Source of the DNA: Curtobacterium sp. VKM Ac-1393
GTDB lineage: Bacteria > Actinomycetota > Actinomycetes > Actinomycetales > Microbacteriaceae
NCBI RefSeq assembly: GCF_015350995.1
Contig: NZ_JADKRW010000004.1
Span: 372,001-436,000 of the forward strand
DNA: 64,000 nt
Reading direction: 5' to 3'
Below are positions 46,879-55,779 of this stretch, piece by piece; within the stretch, counting starts at the first letter, position 1; each line of letters opens with the position of its first letter. A program made the position numbers and the translations under genes. Below the pieces are notes generated by a model that saw only the letters and a list, made by a program, of their open reading frames with translations, searched no databases and was not told where the DNA came from.

Positions 46879-49694
46879 GCCGGCGTCGGCGTCCCGGTGC
46901 CGGCCGGACGCCGTTCGCCCTCCGACCGGCGCTCCGACTGGGGCGGCGGCTGGCGTTCGCGAAGGCCGGCCGGGCGGCGCTGATCATCGCCCTCATCGGC
47001 ATCCCCACGGCCGGGTTCGCCGCCGTCGCGATCCTCGTGCAGTCCACGCAGGCCACGACCACCGAAGCCCTGGACCACGACCTCGGCAACGCTGCGGCGC
47101 AGATGCGGGTCTCCGGCCCGGACCTGCCCGGCATGCGGCAGGACCCGGTGCAGTGGCAGTTCACCGACTCGAAGCGGAACAGCCCCGTCACGAAGGCCGA
47201 CGAGGACTCGCCGTTCGCCAACGTCCTCGCCCACGTGCCCGACGGCGCCCTGTCGATCCCGGTCGGCAACACGCCAGTCGTGGTGCAAGGCCCCAAGGGA
47301 CCGGTCGGGCTCGCCGCCGTCGAGGGCAGCGTCTGGGACCCCGCACTCGACGGGCACTGGCGAGTCCTCGACGGCACCGCACCGACCGCGCGCAACCAGC
47401 TCATGGTCACGCCCGCGACCCTCGACCGACTCGGGGCATCGATCGGCGACACCGTCGACCTGACCGACCCCGTCACCAAGCGCTTCACGATCACCGGGAC
47501 GATGCGCGACCTCGGCTCGGCGCCCGGTGAGCAGGGCGTGTTCCTGCCGTGGGGGACCACCCTGTCGACGACCGACACCACGGACGCCACCGGGCTGTCC
47601 GACGTCACGGTCTACCTGCCGACCGACGCCCCCACGTGGTCGGAGATCCAGCAGCTCAACGCGCACGGCATCGTCGTGCAGTCCCGGCCCGTCGTGCTGG
47701 ACCCGCCGGATGCCCGCCTGCCCGGCGGCGGGATGAGCTCCTCGATCGGCTGGTACCTCGGCGCCATGGCGCTGCTCGGCGTCTTCGCGATGTTCGAGGT
47801 CGCGCTGCTCGCCGGTGCCGCGTTCCTGGTCGGCACCCGGGCGGACACCCGTTCGTACGCGATCGTGACGAGCGTCGGCGGGGACAAGCGGTTCGTCCGG
47901 ACGATCGTCGCCGGTTCCGGCCTGGTGCTCGGGTCGATCGGCGCGGTGCTCGGCGTCGCCGTCGGCACGGGCATCGGCGTCCTGGTGTTCCGGCTCGTCG
48001 ACAACGGCGACGTGGTGTCGTTCCCCGGGCTGCACGTGCCGCCGCTCCTGCTGCTCGTGGTCGCGGCCGCCGGAGTCCTGGCCGGGCTGGTGTCCGCACT
48101 CGTCGCTGCGCGGGCCGCCACCCGCATCAACGTGCTCGCGGCACTGCGGGGTTCGCTCCGTCCGGCACCCGTCGACCGACCGGCCCGTCGTCGCCGACGC
48201 CTGTGGGGCCCGGGGCTCATCGTCGCCGGCACCGTGATGACGCTGGCCTGCGGCGTCGGGGTCCTCATGCTCAACGACCGCCCGGTACAGGACGACCACT
48301 GGGCCTGGGTGGTCGGTGCCGGGGTCGCGATCGGGCCGTGCCTGATGCAGCTCGGCATCGCGATCTGCTCACCCTGGCTCCTCGCCCTGGTGTCCCGGCT
48401 GTCATCGCGCCTGGGGCTGTCGGCCCGACTCGCCGCTCGCGATGCCCGGCGCAACCCGGTCCGGACGGTGCCCGTGCTCGCCAGCGTGATGAGCGTCGTG
48501 TTCGTCGCGTCGGTCGTGATCACGTGGAGCGCATCGAGCCACGCGCAGTACGTCCGCGACTACGAGTACCGCACCGCCGTCGGGGTGGCGACGACCGAGG
48601 TGCAGCTGACCGGCGCGGAGGGCATGCCCCAGGGCCACGACGCCGCGTTGACCGCGCACGCGGCGAAGGTCGTGGCGCGGGTGCTCGACCACGACCGGAT
48701 CCGGGTGCTCGGGGTCGTCGACGCCAGCGCTGGTGACACCCCGTCGACCATCACGGAGCCGCACCGCTGGGGGAACCACGACTGCCCGGCGCTCGACACC
48801 ACGGGCTGCTCGGTCTACCTCGAGAGCGGCGACTCGATGGGCCCGCACATCTGGACCGGCACCGTCGATGACTACGCCGTGCTGACCGGGCACCGCCCGT
48901 CCACCGCCGTGCGAGATGCGCTCGAGGGCGGCAAGGCCGTGTCGCTCTGGCCGGAGTACGCCCGCGACGGCGCGGTCCGCATCGACACGTTCCACGACCG
49001 CACGTGGGAGAGCCCGACGATCACGACGAGGACGAAGCCCGACGCCAGTGTGTCGATCCCGGCGGTGCTCGACGTGCAGTCACCGCGGATCCAGGTCGGC
49101 GTCTTCATGACGAAGGCCACCGCGGCGCACTACGGCGTCCCCGCCGTCGACGGCATGCTCGTCACGACACTGCCCGGCGACATCGCTCCCGAGCAGTGGG
49201 ACGAGCTGAGCTCGGCGTGGCAGAGCTTCGGCGGCGCGGACCGAGCCCGGTGGGACGGCCCGCAGTTCGCCTACGAGGCCGGACCGGTCGACAACGGGGC
49301 ACTCATCCGCGCGATCGTGCTCGCACTGGCCGCGGCGGTGACGATCGGCGCGACAGCGGTGGCCATCGGGCTCGCACGGTCCGACGGGCGCCGAGACGAC
49401 GAGGTACTCGACGCGATCGGCGCCGCACCGCGACTGCGCCGGCGGGTGTCGACCTGGCAGGCGGCGATCCTGGCCTCGGTCGGCGCGGTGATCGGCACCC
49501 TGCTGGGGCTGCTGCCGATCCGAGCCCTCACCCTGCGGTTCTCGGCGCCCGCGGCCGGGTCGAGCCACCTGCCGTTCGTGCCGGACTGGTCGATGCTGGC
49601 GCTGCTCGGGATCGGGTTGCCGCTCCTGGTGACCGCAGGGGCGTGGCTCACCGCGCACGGCCGACGACGGGTGGCGGTGCGGCGGGCGCACTGA
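46875..49694 (+). CDS. large FtsX-type ABC transporter permease
   Basis: 939 aa. One N-terminal helix (about 35-60), a large outer domain (about 65-280), a three-helix FtsX domain (about 290-430), a second block of helices near 450-560, another outer domain and a final FtsX block (about 810-930). The duplicated layout is typical of actinobacterial PadR-associated transporters. It forms the membrane part of the PadR-controlled ABC system. Substrate unknown. Confidence 0.88.
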   Translation: MSRRRRPGAGRTPFALRPALRLGRRLAFAKAGRAALIIALIGIPTAGFAAVAILVQSTQATTTEALDHDLGNAAAQMRVSGPDLPGMRQDPVQWQFTDSKRNSPVTKADEDSPFANVLAHVPDGALSIPVGNTPVVVQGPKGPVGLAAVEGSVWDPALDGHWRVLDGTAPTARNQLMVTPATLDRLGASIGDTVDLTDPVTKRFTITGTMRDLGSAPGEQGVFLPWGTTLSTTDTTDATGLSDVTVYLPTDAPTWSEIQQLNAHGIVVQSRPVVLDPPDARLPGGGMSSSIGWYLGAMALLGVFAMFEVALLAGAAFLVGTRADTRSYAIVTSVGGDKRFVRTIVAGSGLVLGSIGAVLGVAVGTGIGVLVFRLVDNGDVVSFPGLHVPPLLLLVVAAAGVLAGLVSALVAARAATRINVLAALRGSLRPAPVDRPARRRRRLWGPGLIVAGTVMTLACGVGVLMLNDRPVQDDHWAWVVGAGVAIGPCLMQLGIAICSPWLLALVSRLSSRLGLSARLAARDARRNPVRTVPVLASVMSVVFVASVVITWSASSHAQYVRDYEYRTAVGVATTEVQLTGAEGMPQGHDAALTAHAAKVVARVLDHDRIRVLGVVDASAGDTPSTITEPHRWGNHDCPALDTTGCSVYLESGDSMGPHIWTGTVDDYAVLTGHRPSTAVRDALEGGKAVSLWPEYARDGAVRIDTFHDRTWESPTITTRTKPDASVSIPAVLDVQSPRIQVGVFMTKATAAHYGVPAVDGMLVTTLPGDIAPEQWDELSSAWQSFGGADRARWDGPQFAYEAGPVDNGALIRAIVLALAAAVTIGATAVAIGLARSDGRRDDEVLDAIGAAPRLRRRVSTWQAAILASVGAVIGTLLGLLPIRALTLRFSAPAAGSSHLPFVPDWSMLALLGIGLPLLVTAGAWLTAHGRRRVAVRRAH

Positions 49695-49740
49695 GGCGGG
49701 GGGGTGGCGCGGCACGGGGCGCCGTCCCGGTGCAGCCCGG

Positions 49741-50178
49741 TCAGGTGCCGGGCTGCACCACCATGAGCACGGCGACGACGACCCACACCAGGTTGAACAG
49801 GCCGACCAGGGCCGCGAGCTTCCGCGGCGAGCGCTCGGTCCCGTTGCCACGCAGGACCTCGCGCTGCTCCGGCAGGACCCCGAGCGCGAGGACGGCCGCA
49901 GCCACCGCGGTCAGGCCGATCGACACGAGCAGCCAGGCCTCGTCGAGCGCCCCGACCTCGAACGCCAGGGCCGTGCCGAACGTCGGGACGGCGAGCGAGA
50001 TGATCGAGTACACGTGGCAGATCCGGTGCAGGACCGTGGCGACCGCGCGGGCCCCCTGGTCGTGCGGGTCGGCGACGAGCGCGTGGGCCGGCTTCGGGAA
50101 CATGCTCCCGGCGACCGCGACGGGCCCGAGGGTGAGCAGCGCCGCCACGACGTGCACGGTGAGGAGGACGCTGGACAT
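49741..50178 (-). CDS. DUF2269-like integral membrane protein
   Basis: 145 aa with four hydrophobic segments (about 4-24, 53-73, 79-99 and 118-141). LLTVHVVAALLTLGPVAVAGSMFP at the start resembles DUF2269-type membrane proteins. Function unknown. TAGGCT lies 7 nt before the ATG and overlaps with a GGAAGGG site. Confidence 0.65.
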   Translation of the reverse strand: MSSVLLTVHVVAALLTLGPVAVAGSMFPKPAHALVADPHDQGARAVATVLHRICHVYSIISLAVPTFGTALAFEVGALDEAWLLVSIGLTAVAAAVLALGVLPEQREVLRGNGTERSPRKLAALVGLFNLVWVVVAVLMVVQPGT

Positions 50179-50208
50179 CCCTTCCAGCCTAGGGCGCGGC
50201 CGCCGTGC

Positions 50209-51312
50209 TCACGTGTCCGCGCAGAACGACTCGACGTCGACGTGGACACCGTCGAGGCCACCGCCGAGCCGCATCCGTTCGACCGCCGCGTCCTCGCGGA
50301 GCGGCATGACGAGGTCGGTGCCCATCGCCCGGTCCACCGCCGCGTAACCGGCTGCGTCCCACCCCCGCTGCACCCGCGGAGCCAGGTCCTGCGGCCGCAC
50401 GGTGGGCAGCACGAGCGACCCGGTCCACCGCCGGCCGCCACCGTCGCACCGCTCCGCGACGAGTTCGACCTGCGGAGGCGCTGCGGCGGCGGGTGTCGGT
50501 GACGACAGGTCGTCGAGGGGACCCGCCCAGCGGATGGTGTCCTCGAGCAACGAGCGGGTCCCCGCCTCGATCGCGTCGCCGCCGAGCGTCGTCGTCGTGG
50601 TCGGCACCGGCCCCGGCCAGTCGGGGTCCGGCGTCACCGACGGCTCGGTCGTCGTCGCGGCCTCCGGAGCACGTCCGAGGGAGCCGTCCGGCAACCCGCT
50701 CCCCGTGATCAGCGGACCGACGGCGAGCAACCCGACCAACGCGATCGCGATGCCCGCGTCCAGTGGCCACAGGAACTCGGGCACCTGGACGGCCTGGTCA
50801 GCCCTCGTGACCCGTGTCCGGCGCAGCCACAACGCGACGGTCAAGAACCCCACCCCGACCGTGACGACCGCCAGCTCGATGGGGAGCGGCACGATCCCGA
50901 GCCCGGCAGCCCACCACGTCGCCGGCAGTGCGGCTGCGATCGCGGTGGTCAGGTACGACGCGGCGACCAACCGGGTCTCGCGTCGCGGCAGGACCTCGTC
51001 GGCGCGGCGTGGGCGGGACAGTATCCACGCCGTCGCCACGACCGCGTTGACGCCGACCCCGATGCGTCCGAGACCGAGCCCTACGAACTGGCCGAAGTCC
51101 CACCAGACCTGCGTGTCGTCGTCCACCTCGTACCGGGTGTGCCCGGCGAAGTGGAGCAGGACGAGCACGCCGGCCACCCCGAGCAGGTACAGCGCCCAGG
51201 ACCACCGCGGCACCGCGAGTCGTCGGAGCGCGGCGGCGACGAACACCACCGACGTCGGCATGAGCAGCAGCAGCGCGACGCCCGCCACGCCGTCGAACGC
51301 GTTCGGTTCCAC
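50209..51312 (-). CDS. hypothetical multi-pass membrane protein with extracytoplasmic C-terminal domain
   Basis: 367 aa. About six helices in the first 205 residues, then a Thr/Pro-rich linker (TTTEPSVTPDPDWPGPVPTTTTT region, about 224-245) and a soluble domain of about 120 residues with two cysteines near 300 and 365 that could pair outside the cell. No family recognised. Start GTG at 51312 with TAGCGT 7 nt upstream. Confidence 0.65.
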   Translation of the reverse strand: MEPNAFDGVAGVALLLLMPTSVVFVAAALRRLAVPRWSWALYLLGVAGVLVLLHFAGHTRYEVDDDTQVWWDFGQFVGLGLGRIGVGVNAVVATAWILSRPRRADEVLPRRETRLVAASYLTTAIAAALPATWWAAGLGIVPLPIELAVVTVGVGFLTVALWLRRTRVTRADQAVQVPEFLWPLDAGIAIALVGLLAVGPLITGSGLPDGSLGRAPEAATTTEPSVTPDPDWPGPVPTTTTTLGGDAIEAGTRSLLEDTIRWAGPLDDLSSPTPAAAAPPQVELVAERCDGGGRRWTGSLVLPTVRPQDLAPRVQRGWDAAGYAAVDRAMGTDLVMPLREDAAVERMRLGGGLDGVHVDVESFCADT

Positions 51313-51363
51313 CCTGGCGACGCTACGAGCACCCCGTGCCGTCGCCGGACTCCCGGCGCGCGA

Positions 51364-51696
51364 CTACGTCCGACGACCCATCGGGATCGACACCTCGGCC
51401 AGCACGACCTCGTCGTCCATCGGGATCGGACCCCGCACCCGCGGGACCCCGTCGACCCACTCGACCGGCACCCCCGCAGCCGCGAGCCCCTCGACGCTCA
51501 GCTCGATCCGGAGCAACGGCAGCGCGAGGTCGCCGTACCGCTCGGCGACGACCTCGGCCACCCGGTCCGGAGTCGTGGCACGGACGTACCCGCCGGGCTC
51601 GAGCGGCACCCCGCGGGTGGACACCTCGTACTCGCCGAACCCGCGGCTCATCTCCCAGTCGTCGGCGATCGCCACGTGACAGACCACATCGGTCAT
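51364..51696 (-). CDS. DUF952-like protein
   Basis: 110 aa. The order of features, a start like VCHVAIADDWEMSRGFGEYE, a central GYVRATTPDRVAEVVAERY and an ending VRGPIPMDDEVVLAEV, matches DUF952 (glutathione-transferase-adjacent small proteins of unknown role). GAGGAGGG lies 5 nt before the ATG. Divergent from a TetR gene with a 22-bp palindrome between, so likely controlled by it. Confidence 0.72.
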   Translation of the reverse strand: MTDVVCHVAIADDWEMSRGFGEYEVSTRGVPLEPGGYVRATTPDRVAEVVAERYGDLALPLLRIELSVEGLAAAGVPVEWVDGVPRVRGPIPMDDEVVLAEVSIPMGRRT

Positions 51697-51710
51697 GGAC
51701 CCTCCTCGTC

Positions 51711-51732
51711 AATGAAACGGGAGCGTATCATT
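51711..51732. promoter_or_regulatory. 22-bp TetR operator candidate
   Basis: Arms AATGAAACG (51711-51719) and CGTATCATT (51724-51732) form a palindrome with one mismatch per arm around a 4-nt centre. It lies between the DUF952 gene start and the TetR -10 hexamer TAGGAT (51738-51743), positioned to block both promoters. It is one of the AT-richest spots nearby. Confidence 0.7.
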
Positions 51733-51749
51733 CTGGCTAGGATGGGTCC

Positions 51750-52292
51750 GTGAACAAGCGTGGACGTCCGACCGCCGACGAGCGGGCCGCCCGTGACGAG
51801 CGGATCCTCGACGTCGCGACCGCGCTGTTCCTGGAGCACGGGTTCGCGGGGGTCGCGCTCGACCGCATCGCCGCCGAGTCCGGGGTCACCAAGCGCACGC
51901 TCTACACGGCGTTCGGCGACAAGCCGGCGATCCTCCGGGCGGTCGTCCGCCGGCAACACCCCTACGCCGACCAGCCCACCGGGGACCTCGTGTCCACGGC
52001 CACGGCGATCGGCGCCGCGCTGCTGTCGGACCGTGCCGTCGCCCTGCACCGGCTCGTCATCGCGGAGTCGCCCCGGTCACCCGAGCTCGCCCGCGAGTTC
52101 CACGAGGCCGGCCCGCTCGCCGCCCAGCAGGCCCTGGTCCGTGCCGGCGCGACTCCGGAGACCGCTGGCGAGCTCTTCACCCTGCTGCTGGGGGAGCTCC
52201 ACCGCGAGCGCCTGCTCGGCCTGGCCCCGGCCCCGACGGCGGCCGAGGTCGCCGCACGCGCCGCGCGTGCCGTCGCGGTGCTCTCGACCTGA
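51750..52292 (+). CDS. TetR-family transcriptional regulator
   Basis: 180 aa. HTH at about 14-60 (ILDVATALFLEHGFAGVALDRIAAESGVTKRTLYTAFGDKPAILRAVV). The C-terminal part is a TetR_C-like helical domain. GTG at 51750 follows TAGGAT by 6 nt, so the mRNA is probably leaderless. Probably autoregulated through the adjoining 22-bp palindrome. The 3' end is followed by a perfect family A palindrome. Confidence 0.88.
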   Translation: MNKRGRPTADERAARDERILDVATALFLEHGFAGVALDRIAAESGVTKRTLYTAFGDKPAILRAVVRRQHPYADQPTGDLVSTATAIGAALLSDRAVALHRLVIAESPRSPELAREFHEAGPLAAQQALVRAGATPETAGELFTLLLGELHRERLLGLAPAPTAAEVAARAARAVAVLST

Positions 52293-52300
52293 CCCCAGGG

Positions 52301-52344
52301 CGGACGGGAGGCCCGTGGCGGCGCCGCCACGGGCCTCCCGTCCG
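52301..52344. terminator. family A palindrome, copy 7; perfect 44-bp inverted repeat
   Basis: Two 22-bp arms meet with no loop; the arm begins CGGACGGGAGGCCCGTGGCG. It is the cleanest copy and may be the consensus form. It lies 8 nt after the TetR stop in a convergent gap that also holds a second, unrelated hairpin. Confidence 0.78.
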
Positions 52345-52350
52345 TCACGG

Positions 52351-52403
52351 AGTGCGCAGAAGGCGACGGGTCACGCGCTCGGACCCGTCGCCTTCTGCTC
52401 ACT
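52351..52403. terminator. 20-bp-stem hairpin next to family A copy 7
   Basis: GCAGAAGGCGACGGGT (52356-52371) pairs perfectly with ACCCGTCGCCTTCTGC (52383-52398) around an 11-nt loop; outer AGTG/CACT adds four pairs with one mismatch between. It stands 21 nt from the 3' end of the SDR gene (- strand) and probably terminates it. Confidence 0.75.
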
Positions 52404-52423
52404 CGATGCGGCGCGAACCGCGC

Positions 52424-53095
52424 TCAAGCGGGGTCGGGCAGCGCCTCTGCGTAGGTGCGGAACTCGCCGCGCTCCGCGTGGATCGCCCACAGGCGATCCG
52501 CGATGGACGCACCGGAGTGCTCCGGCTGCCCGTCGTCGATGCCGAACGGGATGATGAGCTGGCCGACGTGGACCTGCTCGTCGCGCACGGCGTCGTGCAG
52601 GAGCTGGGCGTAGGCGCTCTCCGCCGCGAAGGCGACCGAGGTGCCGGTGACCCGGGCGCCGGGACGCACCGCACTGCCGCCGTTCACGAACAGGATCGTG
52701 CCGTGGCCGATCGCACGCATGCCGGGCAGCACCTGGCGGACCGCGTTGACCGAGCCGTAGACCGAGAACTCGATCGGGCCGACCAGGTCGTCCGCGGTGG
52801 TCTCGAGCACCGGGCGCATGTACTCCTTGGCGGGGAGCGGGCTGTACTGCAGCACCTCGATGGGGCCGAGCTGCTCGGTCGCGCGCTCGAGGGCGGTGCG
52901 GAGCGAATCGCCGTCACGGACGTTCGCGGCGAACCCAGCGGCCGTGATGCCCTGCTCGCGCAGCGACGCGGCGAGGCCGTCCAGGCGGTCCTGGTTGCGG
53001 GAGACGAGGGCGATCGAGAAACCCTCGCGGCCGAAGCGTTCGGCGACGGCGAGACCGAGGCCCTTGCCGGCCCCGATGATGGCGATGGTGGTCAT
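52424..53095 (-). CDS. short-chain dehydrogenase-like protein with altered catalytic dyad
   Basis: 223 aa SDR fold: nucleotide loop IIGAGKGLGLA (7-17) and a serine after strand 5 (S141). In the place of the catalytic Y-x-x-x-K the sequence is F156-A-A-E-S160, so both Tyr and Lys are lost and classical dehydrogenase chemistry is unlikely. It may bind NADP(H) in a non-catalytic or unusual role. ATG overlaps the cupin stop by 4 nt, so both are made from one mRNA. Confidence 0.78.
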   Translation of the reverse strand: MTTIAIIGAGKGLGLAVAERFGREGFSIALVSRNQDRLDGLAASLREQGITAAGFAANVRDGDSLRTALERATEQLGPIEVLQYSPLPAKEYMRPVLETTADDLVGPIEFSVYGSVNAVRQVLPGMRAIGHGTILFVNGGSAVRPGARVTGTSVAFAAESAYAQLLHDAVRDEQVHVGQLIIPFGIDDGQPEHSGASIADRLWAIHAERGEFRTYAEALPDPA

Positions 53096-53490
53096 GCGGA
53101 GTACTCCTCGTCGGTGACGTGCTCGAGCCAGGTGGTGGTGGTCGCCGGGTCGTCGGCGAGGTCGAGCATCGCGAGGTGCTCCATGTAATCGGTCGGGGTC
53201 GCACCGTGCCAGTGCTCCTCACCCGCCGGCGTGTAGACGGTCTGGCCGGGCTGGACCTCGACCACGCCGCCGTCACGGGTGCCCATCAGCGCGACGCCCT
53301 CGGTGACGTGCAGGGTCTGGCCCTTGGCGTGCGCGTGCCACGCGGTGCGGGCCCCGGGCAGGAACCGGACCTTCGCGACGGTCATCGTCTGGCCGGCTTC
53401 CGTCGGGCTGGCGATGGCGTCGAGGTACACGTCACCGGTGAACTGCGCGGCCGGGTTCTTGACGGTCGGCTGCTTCGGTTGGATCTCCAT
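53092..53490 (-). CDS. small cupin-domain protein
   Basis: 132 aa single cupin (about 35-110). Motif 1 GARTAWHAHAKGQTLHVTEG and motif 2 PAGEEHWHGA keep the metal-binding histidines and Glu/Gln position. Such proteins often travel with carboxymuconolactone-decarboxylase and reductase genes, as here. TACCGT lies 7 nt before the ATG and a GGGTAC-type motif 39 nt further upstream matches those of the MmyB-type genes. Confidence 0.85.
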   Translation of the reverse strand: MEIQPKQPTVKNPAAQFTGDVYLDAIASPTEAGQTMTVAKVRFLPGARTAWHAHAKGQTLHVTEGVALMGTRDGGVVEVQPGQTVYTPAGEEHWHGATPTDYMEHLAMLDLADDPATTTTWLEHVTDEEYSA

Positions 53491-53497
53491 GGCCCCG

Positions 53498-53542
53498 ACG
53501 GTAGGCCGATGTGCGCACCGGAGGGAGGTGCCGGTCGTACCC
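53498..53542 (-). promoter_or_regulatory. cupin/SDR promoter: GGGTAC motif and -10 TACCGT
   Basis: On the minus strand GGGTACGACCGGCACCTCCC starts at 53542 and TACCGT (53503-53498) follows 39 nt later, 7 nt before the cupin ATG. Spacing equals that in front of the three MmyB-type regulators. The site also lies upstream of the divergent PQQ-dehydrogenase gene. Confidence 0.5.
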
Positions 53543-53599
53543 CTCAGCCGTTTCCCGAACACGACGTGTGTGATCGAAGCACGATCCGGGAGGACCACC

Positions 53600-54775
53600 G
53601 TGCACAGCAGCGAACACCCGACCCCGAACCCGCACCCGAGCCCCACCCGAGCCCGACGCGCCTGGTCGGCAGCGGGCATCGCCGCGGTGGCCGCCCTCGC
53701 CCTGAGCGGCTGCGCCGATGCCGCACCCGACGACGACGGCGGCACGTCGACGAGCGCCCGCGCCACCGCCCCAGCCGACCTGCCCACCGGGCAGGTCGCG
53801 CTCGACGGCGACACCAGCGACGTGGTCACCGGGCTCGAGGCGCCGTGGTCGGTCGTCCGGACGGGCGACGACGGCGACGCCCTGGTCAGCGAACGCGACT
53901 CGGCGAAGGTCCTCGAGCTGCAGGACGACGGCACGACGCGCGAGGTCGGCACCGTCGACGGCATCAGCCACGGCGGCGAGGGCGGGCTCCTCGGGCTGGC
54001 CCTGCACGACGGCGACCTGTTCGTGTACTCGACGGCCGACGACGGCAACCGGATCCAGCGGTTCGAGCTGACGGGCAGCGCCGGGTCGTGGGCGCTCGGC
54101 GATGCGACGACGATCATCGACGGGCTGCCGTCGAACACGTTCCACGACGGCGGCCGCATCGTGTTCGGCCCCGACGACATGCTCTACGCCAGTGTCGGGG
54201 ACGCCGGCACGAGCAGTGACGCGCAGGACGAGGACTCGCTCGCGGGCAAGATCCTGCGGCTCACCCCGGACGGCGACGTGCCGGACGACAACCCGTTCGA
54301 CGGGTCACCCGTGTGGAGCCTCGGGCACCGCAACGTGCAGGGCCTGGGGTGGTCGTCCGACGGCACGATGTTCGCGTCGGAGTTCGGCGAGAACACCCTC
54401 GACGAGCTGAACGTGATCGAGGCGGGCGAGAACTACGGCTGGCCAGAGGTCGAGGGCGAGGGCGGCGAGGACCAGGGCTTCGTCGACCCGGTGCAGCAGT
54501 GGTCCACCGACGATGCGTCCCCGAGCGGCCTGACGGTCGTCGACGACACGGTGTTCGTCGCCAACCTGCGCGGCGAGGTGCTCCGGGCGATCCCGGCGGA
54601 CGACCCGAGTACCTCGACCGAGTACTTCCCAGGGGACTTCGGCCGGATCCGGACGGTGCTCGAGGGGCCGTCGGACACGCTCTGGTTCGTCACGAACAAC
54701 ACCGACGGCCGTGGTGACCCCGCAGCGGGGGACGATCGCATCGTCTCGGTCCCGCTCACAGGGGCGGCGGGCTGA
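53600..54775 (+). CDS. PQQ-dependent sugar dehydrogenase-like lipoprotein
   Basis: 391 aa. A signal peptide with lipobox LALSGC (cysteine near residue 38) and a Thr/Ala-rich linker precede a six-bladed beta-propeller of the soluble glucose/aldose dehydrogenase type: SHGGEGGLLGLALHDGD, GPDDMLYASVGDAG and SLGHRNVQGLGW are blade motifs that hold PQQ and calcium. Probably oxidises aldoses outside the membrane. GTG at 53600 has GGGAGGA about 6 nt upstream. Divergent from the cupin/SDR pair. Confidence 0.87.
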   Translation: MHSSEHPTPNPHPSPTRARRAWSAAGIAAVAALALSGCADAAPDDDGGTSTSARATAPADLPTGQVALDGDTSDVVTGLEAPWSVVRTGDDGDALVSERDSAKVLELQDDGTTREVGTVDGISHGGEGGLLGLALHDGDLFVYSTADDGNRIQRFELTGSAGSWALGDATTIIDGLPSNTFHDGGRIVFGPDDMLYASVGDAGTSSDAQDEDSLAGKILRLTPDGDVPDDNPFDGSPVWSLGHRNVQGLGWSSDGTMFASEFGENTLDELNVIEAGENYGWPEVEGEGGEDQGFVDPVQQWSTDDASPSGLTVVDDTVFVANLRGEVLRAIPADDPSTSTEYFPGDFGRIRTVLEGPSDTLWFVTNNTDGRGDPAAGDDRIVSVPLTGAAG

Positions 54776-54796
54776 GCCAGCGGCCTCGCCCCACAG

Positions 54797-54842
54797 GGGT
54801 TCCGGCAGCCCCTCGCTCGCACGCAGTCCAGCCGGTTACCGT
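54797..54842 (+). promoter_or_regulatory. promoter of MmyB-type regulator 2: GGGTTCC motif and -10 TACCGT
   Basis: GGGTTCCGGCAGCCCCTCGC begins at 54797 and TACCGT (54837-54842) follows 40 nt later, 6 nt before the ATG. AGGGG/CCCCT (54795 and 54809) give it dyad symmetry. Confidence 0.5.
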
Positions 54843-54848
54843 GACGGC

Positions 54849-55727
54849 ATGAACTACCGCGACGAAGCCCGCGACTTCCTGTCCAGCCGTCGCGCCCGCA
54901 TCACCCCCGAGCAGGCCGGGGTCGAGACGTTCGGCACCCGCCGCCGTGTGACGGGGCTCCGACGCGAAGAGATCGCCCGGCTGGCCGGCGTGAGCATCGA
55001 CTACTACACGCGGCTCGAGCGGGGGAACCTGCAGGGTGTCTCGGACAGCGTGCTCGAGGCCGTCGCCGGCGCACTGCAGCTCGACCCCGCCGAGCTCGAG
55101 CACCTGCGCGACCTCTCCCGGCACCAGAACGCGACCCCGCGGCGAGCGGGGAAGGTCGTGCCGGTGGCGGCCGTCCGCCCGGAGTTGCAGTACCTGCTCG
55201 ACGTCATCACCGACGCCCCGGCGATGATCATCAACAACCGGCAGGACATCGTCGCGGCCAACGCGCTCGGCTTCGCGATGCACTCGGACCTGGTGGCGGC
55301 TCCGGCCCGGCCGATGAACTTCTCGCGCTTCATCTTCCTCGACCCGAAGGCGCGGAACTTCTACCAGGACTGGCAGCGGGCGGCGCACACGAACGTCGCG
55401 ATCCTGCGACGCGAGGCTGGTCGGACACCGAACGACCGTGACCTCGCGGCGCTCATCGGCGAGCTGTCGATGCGGAGCGATGACTTCCGCGCGCTCTGGG
55501 CAGCGCACGACGTCCGACGCCACTACTCCGGTGTGAAGTCCTTCCGGCACGCCGTCGTCGGGCCGCTCGAACTGCACTTCCAGACGCTCGAACTCGCCGA
55601 GGACCCCGGGCTCGCGCTCACGATCTACCCGGCGACCCCGGGCAGCCCGACCGCCGACGCGCTCCGCCTGCTCGCCTCGTGGGCGGCGACGGAGCAGATC
55701 GCGGAACGCGCTCGCGCATCCGCCTGA
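54849..55727 (+). CDS. MmyB-type helix-turn-helix regulator, paralogue 2
   Basis: 292 aa, same architecture as the products at 34603 and 55780: HTH (about 5-75, RRVTGLRREEIARLAGVSIDYYTRLERGNL) and MmyB-like ligand domain (about 100-275, IINNRQDIVAANALGFAMHSD ... ELSMRSDDFRALWAAHDV). It differs from the other two in the ligand-domain entrance (MIINNRQ in place of WVRN-R), so ligands may differ. TACCGT lies 6 nt before the ATG. Directly followed by paralogue 3. Confidence 0.88.
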   Translation: MNYRDEARDFLSSRRARITPEQAGVETFGTRRRVTGLRREEIARLAGVSIDYYTRLERGNLQGVSDSVLEAVAGALQLDPAELEHLRDLSRHQNATPRRAGKVVPVAAVRPELQYLLDVITDAPAMIINNRQDIVAANALGFAMHSDLVAAPARPMNFSRFIFLDPKARNFYQDWQRAAHTNVAILRREAGRTPNDRDLAALIGELSMRSDDFRALWAAHDVRRHYSGVKSFRHAVVGPLELHFQTLELAEDPGLALTIYPATPGSPTADALRLLASWAATEQIAERARASA

Positions 55728-55728
55728 C

Positions 55729-55773
55729 GGGTACCAGCAACCCCTTCTTCCCCACCCGGCACCGTCCTACCGT
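55729..55773 (+). promoter_or_regulatory. promoter of MmyB-type regulator 3: GGGTACC motif and -10 TACCGT
   Basis: GGGTACCAGCAACCCCTTCT begins at 55729, two nt after the stop of paralogue 2; TACCGT (55768-55773) follows 39 nt later and 6 nt before the ATG. Paralogue 3 therefore has its own promoter although the genes are only 52 nt apart. Confidence 0.5.
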
Positions 55774-55779
55774 GGACGC

